Shown here piece after piece: positions 57,076 to 64,000 of a DNA stretch of 64,000 nt. Under the pieces are notes generated by a model that did no database searches, had not been told where the DNA came from, and worked only from the letters and a program-made list of their open reading frames with translations. Numbering within the stretch: position 1 is the first letter of the stretch; every line of letters starts with the position of its first letter. Location: NCBI GenBank assembly GCA_035638775.1, contig DASQZJ010000006.1, positions 11,889 through 75,888 of the forward strand, read 5' to 3'. The position numbers and the translations under genes were made by a program. The stretch is from DASQZJ01 sp035638775 (GTDB lineage Bacteria; Pseudomonadota; Gammaproteobacteria; UBA5335; SLRW01).

Positions 57076-58467
57076 GTGGCAAATGGTACACCGACGAGAA
57101 CGGACGTGGTGGTTGTCGGCGGCGGCCTTGCCGGCCTGAGCGCCGCCCGGCGACTGGCCGTACAGGGACGCTCGGTAATCGTGCTCGAGGCGCGCGACCG
57201 CCTCGGCGGACGAACGTGCACCGTGCAGTCCGGTGACGGAACCGCGGTGGACGTGGGTGGACAGTGGCTGGGACCGACCCAGAAGCGCGCGCTGGCCCTG
57301 GTGGAAGAGCTGGGACTGGAAACCCTCGAGCAGTACAGCAGCGGCCGCAAGCACCTGCTGTTGCGGGGCCGCCACCGGACCTACAAGGGCACCATCCCCT
57401 CGCTGCCACCGCACAACCTGGTCGACCTCCAGCTGGCCCTGTCGAAGGTGGACCGGCTGGCGCGCCGGGTAGATACCGGCGCGCCCTGGAACTCTCCGGG
57501 CGCGGCCGAGTGGGACGGCACCACCCTGGCGACCTGGATGCGACGCAATGTGCGCACCCGCGTCACCCGGGAAATGTTCCGCGTGGCCGTGAACGCCGTG
57601 TTCTCGGCCGAGCCGGAAGAGCTTTCGCTGCTGCATTTCCTGTTCTACGCCGCTTCCGGCGGCAACTTCATGCAGATGCTGGAGATCGAGGGCGGCGCCC
57701 AGCAGACCCGCGTGGTGGGCGGAACGCAGCAGCTCGCGGAGCGCCTGGCGGAGGCGGTTCGGGAAGCCGGGGGCGAGGTCCGCCTGGAGACCCCCGTGCG
57801 CGGCGTCCACCGGGGACCCTCGGGCGCGGAGGTGATCACCGACTCGGGGAGCGTGCGCTGCGACCGCGTCGTGGCCGCGATGGCCCCGCCGCTGGCGGGT
57901 CGCATCGACTGGCAGCCCGAGCTGCCGCCACGCCGGTTGCAGCTCATGCACCGCATGCCCATGGGATCGGTGATGAAATGCATCGCCATTTACGAGCGCC
58001 CGTTCTGGCGCGAACGGGGCGAGTCCGGCGAATCGGTGAGCGACACCGGTCCGATGGCGATCACCTTCGACGACAGCGCCCCGGACGGACGTCACGGGGC
58101 GCTGCTCGGCTTCGTGCTCGGCGACCGCGCCCGGGACTGGGGCGCGCGGGGGGCGCAGGAGCGCCGGGACGCGGTCGTGCAACAGTTCACCACGCTGTTC
58201 GGCGAGCAGGCGGCACGGCCGGTCGACTACATCGAGAAGGACTGGTGTGCGGACCCCTGGAGCGCGGGCTGCTACGTGGCGATCATGCCCCCGGCGGTGA
58301 TGACGCGCTACGGGAGCGTGCTGCGGGAGCCGGTGGGTCCGGTGCACTGGGCGGGGACCGAGACCGCCACGGTCTGGAACGGCTACATGGACGGCGCCAT
58401 CCAGTCGGGCGAGCGCGCCGCGGGGGAGATCCTCGAGAGCGCCACGGGTGCGGCCCGACCGGCCTGA
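57076..58467 (+). CDS. Flavin monoamine oxidase family protein
   Basis: The 463-residue FAD enzyme has the dinucleotide-binding loop VVVGGGLAGLSAARRL, GG motif DRLGGRTCTV, DVGGQWLGPTQ, and the C-terminal FAD segment GPVHWAGTETATVWNGYMDGAIQSG. This resembles monoamine oxidases and putrescine oxidases. The GTG at 57076 follows AGGGGAGA. An earlier GTG at 57040 lacks one. The amine substrate is unknown. The C-terminus has no membrane anchor. Confidence 0.88.
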   Translation: MANGTPTRTDVVVVGGGLAGLSAARRLAVQGRSVIVLEARDRLGGRTCTVQSGDGTAVDVGGQWLGPTQKRALALVEELGLETLEQYSSGRKHLLLRGRHRTYKGTIPSLPPHNLVDLQLALSKVDRLARRVDTGAPWNSPGAAEWDGTTLATWMRRNVRTRVTREMFRVAVNAVFSAEPEELSLLHFLFYAASGGNFMQMLEIEGGAQQTRVVGGTQQLAERLAEAVREAGGEVRLETPVRGVHRGPSGAEVITDSGSVRCDRVVAAMAPPLAGRIDWQPELPPRRLQLMHRMPMGSVMKCIAIYERPFWRERGESGESVSDTGPMAITFDDSAPDGRHGALLGFVLGDRARDWGARGAQERRDAVVQQFTTLFGEQAARPVDYIEKDWCADPWSAGCYVAIMPPAVMTRYGSVLREPVGPVHWAGTETATVWNGYMDGAIQSGERAAGEILESATGAARPA

Positions 58468-58638
58468 AGCAACGCCTCCTTGCAGGCGCGGCCCGTCCGG
58501 GATACAAATGACGCGCCGTCCACGCCCGGAATGGCGAGGAAAAAGGGATTGTCGTGGCGACGCCGGCCCGATGCGCATGGCCAGAAAACCACGCTATGCG
58601 TTAGCGTGACCACGCACCCGTTCAAGGAGGATGCTGTT

Positions 58639-58845
58639 ATGTCGATGCGACTCACGACCCTGGTTTCCGTTGCCCTGCTCTGCACCGGCCTGCTGGTCGG
58701 ATGCCAGCAGAAGAACAACACCCAGCAACAGCAGCAGCCGGGCGCCACAACCCAGCAGAACGGCAACGGCGGCTCGACGAGCAGCGGCTCGTCCGGCACC
58801 GGTGAGATGAACTCGAACCAGAGCGGCTCCGGGTCGAACTACTGA
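58639..58845 (+). CDS. Small Q/N/S/G-rich lipoprotein
   Basis: This 68-residue product begins with a lipoprotein signal (VSVALLCTGLLVGC, Cys22 lipid-modified). The mature 47 residues are low-complexity, with a run of five glutamines and many Asn, Ser and Gly. AAGGAGG precedes the ATG. A strong terminator follows, so it is a single-gene transcript. I do not recognise a family. A surface or periplasmic entericidin-like role is speculative. Confidence 0.75.
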   Translation: MSMRLTTLVSVALLCTGLLVGCQQKNNTQQQQQPGATTQQNGNGGSTSSGSSGTGEMNSNQSGSGSNY

Positions 58846-58873
58846 CCGCCCGCGAGGGGCGACTGCCCCGCAG

Positions 58874-58906
58874 ACGGCCGGCCCCACGGGCCGGCCGTTT
58901 TCGTTT
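58874..58906 (+). terminator. Rho-independent terminator after the small lipoprotein gene
   Basis: ACGGCCGGCCC (58874-58884) and GGGCCGGCCGT (58888-58898) form an 11-bp stem with a CAC loop, followed by TTTCGTTT. This is the clearest intrinsic terminator in the window. Confidence 0.85.
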
Positions 58907-58923
58907 GCGCGGACCTGACGACA

Positions 58924-58943
58924 CCTTCCGGAAGATTGGTACT
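58924..58943 (+). promoter_or_regulatory. Candidate operator upstream of the GMC oxidoreductase
   Basis: CCTTCCGGAAGATTGGTACT shares its first 20 positions, bar two, with the site at 162-181 and its core and right arm with the palindrome at 14671. A TACTAT -10-like hexamer overlaps its right end (58940-58945). The ATG is 66 bp downstream. Confidence 0.55.
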
Positions 58944-59009
58944 ATCGTTAGCCAGCCTGGCGGCACATGCCGCGGAGGAACACTGGTGGATGCCATTGAG
59001 GAGACGACG

Positions 59010-60623
59010 ATGTACGACTTCGTGATCGTGGGGGCCGGCACCGCGGGCTGCGCCCTGGCGGAGCGCCTCAGCGCCGACGGCAGCACCCGCGTGCTGCTGC
59101 TGGAGGCCGGCGGGCCCGACCGGAGCTTCAAGATTCACATGCCCGCGGGACTCAGCGAGCTGGTGCCCGGCGGACCCGAGAACTGGGAGTACGAGACACA
59201 GCCCGAGCCCCACCTCGAGAACCGCCGGCTCTACTGGCCGCGCGGCAAGGTGCTCGGCGGCAGCAGCTCGATCAATGCCATGTGCTACATCCGCGGCGCG
59301 CGCGAGGATTACGACCACTGGGCCGCACTCGGCAACAGCGGCTGGTCGTTCGCGGACGTGCTGCCCTACTTCCGCCTGTCCGAGGACCAGGAGCACGGCG
59401 AGGACGAATTCCACGGCGTGGCCGGACCGCTCGCGGTATCCGACCTGCGCTACCGCAATCCGCTCACCGACGCGTTTCTGGAATCGGCACGGGCCGCGGG
59501 TCATCCCTCCAACGACGATTTCAACGGCCCGAGACAGGAGGGCTTCGGGCGCTACCAGGTCACCCAGCGCGACGGGCGCCGGTGCAGCACCGCGGTCGCC
59601 TACCTGCGCGCTGCCATGGATCGCTCCAACCTGACCGTGCTCACCGACGCGCTGGCCAGCCGGGTGCTGTTCGACGGCCGGCGCGCCACCGGGGTCGAGT
59701 ATCGGCACAAGGGGCAGACCGTCCGTGCCGAGGCGGCGCGCGAGGTGCTGCTCGCCGGCGGTGCCGTCAACAGCCCGCAGCTGCTGATGCTCTCCGGCGT
59801 CGGTCCGGCCGCGCACCTTCGGGAACACGGAATCGACACGGTGGCCGACCTCCCGGGGGTCGGCGAGAACCTGCAGGATCATCTCGACGTCTGCGTCAAC
59901 TGTGCTACCGACGCGTCCGGGACCTACAACTTCAATACCCTGCAGCGCCTCGGCGTGGCGCTGCGCTACCTGTTCACCCGCAATGGGCCGGGGACCTCGA
60001 ATGCCGCCGAGGCGGGCGGTTTCGTGCGCACGCGCGAGGATCTCGAGCGGCCCGACGTGCAGCTGCATTTCCTGCCGGCGAACATGGAGCAGCACGGGCG
60101 CGTGCCGGTCTCGGAGAAGGGCATGACGCTGCACCTGTGCGCCCTGCGCCCCGAGAGTCGTGGGCGCATCCGCCTGGCGTCGGCCGACCCGGCGTCCCAC
60201 GCCGCGATCTTCCCCAACTACCTCGACAGCGAGGTGGATCTCGCCGTGATGGTCGAGGGCGTACGCATTGCCCGCCGGATCTTCCAGTCGGGCCCGCTGG
60301 CGAGGCTCGTCGGCCGGGAGTTGCACCCGGGGCCGGGAGTGACCGACGACGAGGGCCTGAAGGACTTCGTACGCCGCCGCGCCGAAACCATCTATCACCC
60401 GGTCGGAACGTGTCGCATGGGGATCGACGACCTGGCTGTCGTGGATCCCGAGCTGAAGGTGCAGGGTCTCGAGGGGCTGCGGGTGGTCGACGCCTCGGTG
60501 ATGCCGCAGCTGGTGAGCGGCAATACCAACGCACCGACGCTGATGATCGCGGAGAAAGCGGTGGACATGATCCTCGGGACGTCCCGCGTGTCCCGCCAGG
60601 CGACGGAGGCAACGGCCGGCTGA
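59010..60623 (+). CDS. GMC-family FAD oxidoreductase (choline/alcohol dehydrogenase-like)
   Basis: The 537-residue enzyme has FAD loop FVIVGAGTAGCALAERL, GMC signature 1 WPRGKVLGGSSSINAMCYIRG near residue 80, signature 2 GAVNSPQLLMLSGVGP near 250, and YHPVGTCRMG plus GNTNAPTLMIAEKAVDMI at the end, carrying the catalytic His-Asn pair. BetA-type choline dehydrogenase and AlkJ-like alcohol dehydrogenases are both possible. The absence of betB and betI nearby and the promoter link to acyl-CoA synthetase favour an alcohol. GAGGAGA precedes the ATG at 59010. A GTG at 58986 also has a ribosome-binding-like GGAGGA. Confidence 0.86.
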   Translation: MYDFVIVGAGTAGCALAERLSADGSTRVLLLEAGGPDRSFKIHMPAGLSELVPGGPENWEYETQPEPHLENRRLYWPRGKVLGGSSSINAMCYIRGAREDYDHWAALGNSGWSFADVLPYFRLSEDQEHGEDEFHGVAGPLAVSDLRYRNPLTDAFLESARAAGHPSNDDFNGPRQEGFGRYQVTQRDGRRCSTAVAYLRAAMDRSNLTVLTDALASRVLFDGRRATGVEYRHKGQTVRAEAAREVLLAGGAVNSPQLLMLSGVGPAAHLREHGIDTVADLPGVGENLQDHLDVCVNCATDASGTYNFNTLQRLGVALRYLFTRNGPGTSNAAEAGGFVRTREDLERPDVQLHFLPANMEQHGRVPVSEKGMTLHLCALRPESRGRIRLASADPASHAAIFPNYLDSEVDLAVMVEGVRIARRIFQSGPLARLVGRELHPGPGVTDDEGLKDFVRRRAETIYHPVGTCRMGIDDLAVVDPELKVQGLEGLRVVDASVMPQLVSGNTNAPTLMIAEKAVDMILGTSRVSRQATEATAG

Positions 60624-60641
60624 AGGGGAGCCGGGGTGCCT

Positions 60642-61661
60642 TCAGGCGCTGCGGCGCATCGACTCCGCCCCGGGCTCTCGCACCAGGCGCGCGGCGTCCT
60701 CCAGCACCTCGGCCCCGGCGCCACGCCGAGGGGCGTTCCGGCTGATGTGGCGCCGGAACGCCCGCGCCCCGGGGAGTCCCTGGAACAGGCCCAGCACGTG
60801 ACGCGCCATGCGCTGGAGGCGTGCGCCCTGCTCCAGCTGCTGGCGCACGTGCCGGACGTAGGTCTGCAGCACCTGTTGGCGGCTCACCGCCGGGCCGTCG
60901 TCGCCGAACACGCGCCGGTCCGCCCCGGCGAGCATCCAGGGATCATGGTAGGCCGCCCGGCCGATCATCACGCCGTCGACGCGTCGGAGCTGTTCCTGCA
61001 CCGAGTCGAGATCCCTGATGCCGCCGTTGATCACGATCGTGAGCCCCGGAAAGTCCTGCTTGAGCCGGTGCACGATTTCGTAGCGCAGCGGCGGCACCTC
61101 CCGGTTCTGCCGCGGGCTCAGGCCCCGCAGCCAGGCCTTGCGGGCATGCACCGAGAAGACGCGGCAGCCCGCCCCGGCCACGGTCTCCACGAAGCGGCAC
61201 AGCTCCTCGTAGCTGTCGTGGTGATCGATGCCGATCCGGGTCTTCACGGTCACCGGCACGGCTGCCTCCGCCTGCATGGCGGCGATGCACTCGGCCACGA
61301 GTGCCGGCTCCGCCATCAGGCAGGCGCCGAAGCGGCCCTGCTGCACGCGGTCGCTGGGACAGCCGACGTTGAGATTGATTTCGTCGTAGCCGGCCCAGGT
61401 CCCGAGGCGGGCCGCCCGCGCCAGCGCACGCGGATCGCTGCCGCCGACCTGCAGCGCCACCGGGTGCTCGACTGAATCGAAGGCGAGCAGGCGCTCCGCA
61501 TCGCCGTGCAACAGCGCCGCGGCGGTTACCATCTCCGTGTACAGCAGCACGCGCCGCGACAGCAGCCGCAGCAGGTAACGGTCGTCGCGGTCAGTACACT
61601 GCATCATCGGCGCGACGCTGAGGCGCCGGTCGGGCCCGGTTGTCGCAAGCGGGTCCTGCAT
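60642..61661 (-). CDS. dusA: tRNA-dihydrouridine synthase A
   Basis: The 339-residue FMN enzyme reduces U20/U20a in tRNA D-loops. Features are SVAPMMQCTDRDDRYLLR at the start, QVGGSDPRALARAARL, INLNVGCPSDRVQQGRFGACLM with the catalytic Cys near residue 95, and VINGGIRDLDS and VMIGRAAYHDPW in the barrel. Candidates for the start are 61679 and 61661. The extended -10 (TGGTAGACT) ends 8 nt before 61661, so 61661 is chosen and the transcript may be leaderless. Confidence 0.94.
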   Translation of the reverse strand: MQDPLATTGPDRRLSVAPMMQCTDRDDRYLLRLLSRRVLLYTEMVTAAALLHGDAERLLAFDSVEHPVALQVGGSDPRALARAARLGTWAGYDEINLNVGCPSDRVQQGRFGACLMAEPALVAECIAAMQAEAAVPVTVKTRIGIDHHDSYEELCRFVETVAGAGCRVFSVHARKAWLRGLSPRQNREVPPLRYEIVHRLKQDFPGLTIVINGGIRDLDSVQEQLRRVDGVMIGRAAYHDPWMLAGADRRVFGDDGPAVSRQQVLQTYVRHVRQQLEQGARLQRMARHVLGLFQGLPGARAFRRHISRNAPRRGAGAEVLEDAARLVREPGAESMRRSA

Positions 61662-61669
61662 GGGGCGGC

Positions 61670-61678
61670 AGTCTACCA
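61670..61678 (-). promoter_or_regulatory. Extended -10 promoter of dusA, 8 nt from the start codon
   Basis: On the minus strand TGGTAGACT reads as TGn plus TAGACT, and the hexamer ends 8 nt before the ATG at 61661. This is the same spacing as rlmM. Confidence 0.5.
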
Positions 61679-61737
61679 TCCGCGGCCGGCGCCGGCAGCC
61701 GGGCGCGGCGTACGTCCCGGGACCGCCCGGGCCGGGC

Positions 61738-62709
61738 TCACGGCTCCACCACCACCTTTCCGATCACGCGGCGCGTGGTCAGCATCTGCAATGCCTCGGT
61801 CGCGCGTGCCAGCGGGAACCGGGCGTGGATGTGGGGGTGGATCTCGCCCCGCGCCAGCAGCGCGTCGATCGCGGCGAGGTTCTCGCGGCCCCTCCCGGGA
61901 AACCGCCGGCCGTACTCGCCCGCGCGCACGCCGACCACCGAGAACCCCTTGATCAGCGGCAGGTTCACCGGGATCGAGGGAATCCGGCCCGCGGCGAACC
62001 CGACCACCAGCAGCCGGCCGCCGAAGGCGACGCAGCGCACCGACTCGTCGAATACGTCCCCGCCCACCGGGTCGTAGATCACGTCGGCCCCGGCCCCGCC
62101 CGTGAGCTCCTTCACCGCCTCGCGGAACCCGGACGACGGCAGCACGTGAGCGGCCCCGTACTGCTCCAGGAACGCGCGCTTCTCCCGGCGCGAGGCGGTC
62201 GCGATCACGCGCGCCCCGAGGAGCCGGCCCAGGTCCACCGCCGCCAGGCCCACGCCGCCGGAGGCGCCGTGCACCAGCAGCGTCTCGCCCCGCTGCAGCG
62301 CCCCGCGGCGCACCAGCGACACGTATGCGGTGAGGTAGGCGGTGGTAAAGCAGGCCGCGGTGGCGAAACCGGCCGTGTCCGGGACCCGGCGCAGGCTGGT
62401 CTCGGGCAGCACGCGCTGCTCGGCGAATCCACCGGTGAAGGCGCCGCCCACTACGCGGTCCCCCGGCTTCCACCGGCGTACCTCCGGACCCGCCTCCACC
62501 ACCTCGCCGGCGCATTCGCCGCCGACGACGAAGGGCAGCCCGGGCTTGCGGTGATACCTGCCCCGGATCATCAGGACGTCCGGAAAGTTCGCCGCGGCGG
62601 CGCGCACCGCGATGCGCACCTCCTTCGGTCCCGGACCGGGAAGCGCCACCTCCTCGACGCGCGCGCTCGTGACGTCATCGGCAACGGCACGGCACACGAG
62701 TGCCTTCAT
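61738..62709 (-). CDS. Quinone oxidoreductase-like MDR family protein
   Basis: The 323-residue protein belongs to the zinc-independent medium-chain dehydrogenase group. It has the nucleotide loop VHGASGGVGLAAVDLGRLLG near residue 145, GADVIYDPVGGDVFDESVR near 210, and NFPDVLMIRGRYHRKPGLPFVVGGECAGEV near 35-65. It lacks the catalytic zinc ligands and should use NADPH to reduce quinones or enoyl substrates. It diverges from nothing nearby and stands 28 bp from the dusA promoter region. Confidence 0.88.
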   Translation of the reverse strand: MKALVCRAVADDVTSARVEEVALPGPGPKEVRIAVRAAAANFPDVLMIRGRYHRKPGLPFVVGGECAGEVVEAGPEVRRWKPGDRVVGGAFTGGFAEQRVLPETSLRRVPDTAGFATAACFTTAYLTAYVSLVRRGALQRGETLLVHGASGGVGLAAVDLGRLLGARVIATASRREKRAFLEQYGAAHVLPSSGFREAVKELTGGAGADVIYDPVGGDVFDESVRCVAFGGRLLVVGFAAGRIPSIPVNLPLIKGFSVVGVRAGEYGRRFPGRGRENLAAIDALLARGEIHPHIHARFPLARATEALQMLTTRRVIGKVVVEP

Positions 62710-62911
62710 GCCGCCACCTCGTGCGCGCCGGGGCGCCCCTGCGCCGGGCTCGGGCTCGTCAGCATGGATGATCCTCGCTCGTGCTGCCGGAGGAATTGCC
62801 GGGTGGGCGGCGACGCATCGCTCGCCCCGCCGCCTCCCGGCAGGAACGGCTCAGGATACCACCGCGGCCCCGCCTGCCGGCTTCATCAGCGGATCGCGCG
62901 CCGGCTCGCGG

Positions 62912-63790
62912 TCACGCACGGTCGGAGGACTTCAGTCCCAGCATGCGCACGGCGTTGTCCTTCAGGATCAGGGGACGCACCTCGTCGCGGAAGCCGGCCT
63001 CCTCGAAATCCCGGAGCCAGCGGTCCGGGCGGATCAGGGGGAAATCCGAGCCGAAAAGCATCTTCTTGCGCAGCATGGTGTTGGCGTAGTGCACCAGCTG
63101 CGGCGGGAAGTACTTCGGTGACCAGCCCGACAGGTCGATGTACACGTTGGGCTTGTGCAGGCAGACCGACAACGCCTCGTCCTGCCAGGGAAACGACGGA
63201 TGCGCGATGATCACCGTCATCTCCGGGAAGTCGGCCGCCACGTCGTCCAGGTGGATCGGGTTCGAGTACTTCAGGCGCATCCCGCCGCCGCCGGGCATGC
63301 CCGTGCCGATCCCGGAATGTCCACTGTGGAAGATCGCCGGCAGACCCGCCTCGGCGATCAGCTCGTAATACGGGTACGCCATGCGATCGTTCGGGAAGAA
63401 CCCCTGCGCCGTCGGATGGAACTTGAATCCGGAAATCTTGTAGTCCTCGATCATCCGACGCGCCTCGCGCAGCCCCATCTTGCCCTTGTGCGGGTCGATG
63501 CTGGCAAAGGCCATCATCATGTCGCTGTTCTCGGCCGCGGCCTCGGCGATCTCCTCGTTGGAGATCCGGCGCCGGCCCATCTCCGCCTCCGTATCCACGG
63601 TGAACATGATCAGCCCGATGTTGCGCTCACGGTAGTACTCGATGGTCTCCGGGATGGTGGGCCGGGAGCTGTTCTTGAAGTAGCGGTCGGCCGCCTCGTC
63701 GAACTCCTTGCCGTACTCGTCCCGCGGCTGCCGGCAGGAAACCTCTGCATGCGTGTGAACGTCGATCGCTACGAGTCTGTCCGGGTCCAT
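62912..63790 (-). CDS. Amidohydrolase family protein (TIM-barrel, COG2159)
   Basis: The 292-residue metal-dependent hydrolase or decarboxylase has the HxH motif IDVHTHAE near residue 9, FHSGHSG near 165, IIAHPSFPW near 202 and FGSDFPL near 250, giving His and Asp metal ligands in the usual order. This group includes ACMSD and gamma-resorcylate decarboxylases, so decarboxylation is possible. The ATG at 63790 follows AGGAGG. A TTG at 63811 would extend it by seven residues. Confidence 0.85.
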   Translation of the reverse strand: MDPDRLVAIDVHTHAEVSCRQPRDEYGKEFDEAADRYFKNSSRPTIPETIEYYRERNIGLIMFTVDTEAEMGRRRISNEEIAEAAAENSDMMMAFASIDPHKGKMGLREARRMIEDYKISGFKFHPTAQGFFPNDRMAYPYYELIAEAGLPAIFHSGHSGIGTGMPGGGGMRLKYSNPIHLDDVAADFPEMTVIIAHPSFPWQDEALSVCLHKPNVYIDLSGWSPKYFPPQLVHYANTMLRKKMLFGSDFPLIRPDRWLRDFEEAGFRDEVRPLILKDNAVRMLGLKSSDRA

Positions 63791-63869
63791 GTCGTCATGT
63801 TCCTCCTGCAAGTTGTGCGTCCGCCGCCTGGCGGATCGGAACGGTCCGGCGCGCTGCGTCGCGCCCGTC

Positions 63870-64000
63870 TCAGTCCAGAATCGTCACCACCCCGGTCCCG
63901 CCATCCACGCGCAGGCGCTGGCCGGTGCGGATCCGCTGGGTGCCGTCGCCGGTGCCCACCACCGCCGGCATGCCGTACTCCCGCGCGACGATGGCCGCGT
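63870..64000 (-). CDS. PEP-utilising enzyme, C-terminal end (partial)
   Basis: Only the last 43 codons are in the window. The visible end AAIVAREYGMPAVVGTGDGT followed by QRIRTGQRLRVDGGTGVVTILD matches the swivelling phosphohistidine domain of PEP synthase-like and PEP-dependent enzymes, just past the catalytic histidine. As the chain ends here, the phosphohistidine domain is C-terminal, as in rifampicin phosphotransferase-like or two-domain PEP/pyruvate-binding proteins rather than PpsA. Confidence 0.75.
   Translation of the reverse strand, partial: AAIVAREYGMPAVVGTGDGTQRIRTGQRLRVDGGTGVVTILD

Noticed and set aside
59010..60623. Choline dehydrogenase BetA in glycine betaine synthesis
   Set aside because: No betB, betI or betT genes are nearby, and GMC family members cannot be told apart by motif. 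The call is left as GMC oxidoreductase.

Overview
The window is dense, very GC-rich chromosomal DNA with about 57 protein-coding genes, most with good Shine-Dalgarno sites. I saw no rRNA, tRNA, CRISPR array, insertion sequence or phage gene. RlmM, DusA, TesB, MetH, MlaA, YgjP and a DUF6231 protein point to a gammaproteobacterium. The GC content, the ectoine genes and the many acyl-CoA enzymes suggest a halophilic or halotolerant heterotroph, perhaps near the Ectothiorhodospiraceae; that placement is inference.

Layout. 1-5.7 kb: the 3' end of a PEP synthase gene, an acyl-CoA synthetase, a DUF502 membrane protein, a CnoX-like thioredoxin-TPR protein, DUF427, TesB and a chalcone-isomerase-like secreted protein. 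5.7-12.9 kb: an amidase, ectoine hydroxylase (ectD), an alpha/beta hydrolase, a hotdog-like protein, an SMR transporter, a REP-like inverted repeat, and a LiuR-type MerR regulator translationally coupled to an acyl-CoA dehydrogenase. 12.9-21.9 kb: a Na/Pi cotransporter, a stand-alone Lrp ligand-binding domain under a perfect 24-bp palindrome, DUF72, ectA-ectB with no ectC, an RRM protein, rlmM, a MetC-like enzyme and two small proteins. 22-27.6 kb, minus strand: acyl-CoA dehydrogenase, acyl-CoA synthetase, an ABC exporter and an SDR. 27.9-36.2 kb: a cox-type molybdenum hydroxylase cluster (G, S, L, M, D, E, with F/XdhC opposite) whose large subunit has the form II AYRGAGR signature, then mlaA.

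36.3-45.7 kb: DUF6231, a TetR-SDR-acyl-CoA dehydrogenase set, an SCP2 protein, and a SahR-like ArsR/methyltransferase regulator upstream of metH. 45.8-50 kb: an AGPS-like FAD enzyme, cfa and YgjP. 50-54 kb: an uncharacterised glycosyltransferase, methyltransferase and alpha-toroid cluster with a second methyltransferase converging on it. 54-64 kb: MocA-like nucleotidyltransferase, ArfB, YdcH, a secernin-like peptidase, a monoamine-oxidase-like flavoenzyme, a small Q/N/S-rich lipoprotein, a GMC oxidoreductase, dusA, a quinone-oxidoreductase-like enzyme, an amidohydrolase, and the 3' end of a second PEP-utilising enzyme gene.

Themes. (1) Fatty or branched acyl-CoA breakdown, with two or three candidate regulons visible as shared promoter motifs. 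(2) Osmoprotection by a split, apparently incomplete ectoine locus. (3) A form II molybdenum hydroxylase whose cofactor nucleotidyltransferase may be the MocA-like gene 20 kb away. (4) Methionine/SAM-cycle control by SahR. (5) Several translation-related genes with promoters placed almost against the start codon, suggesting leaderless mRNAs.
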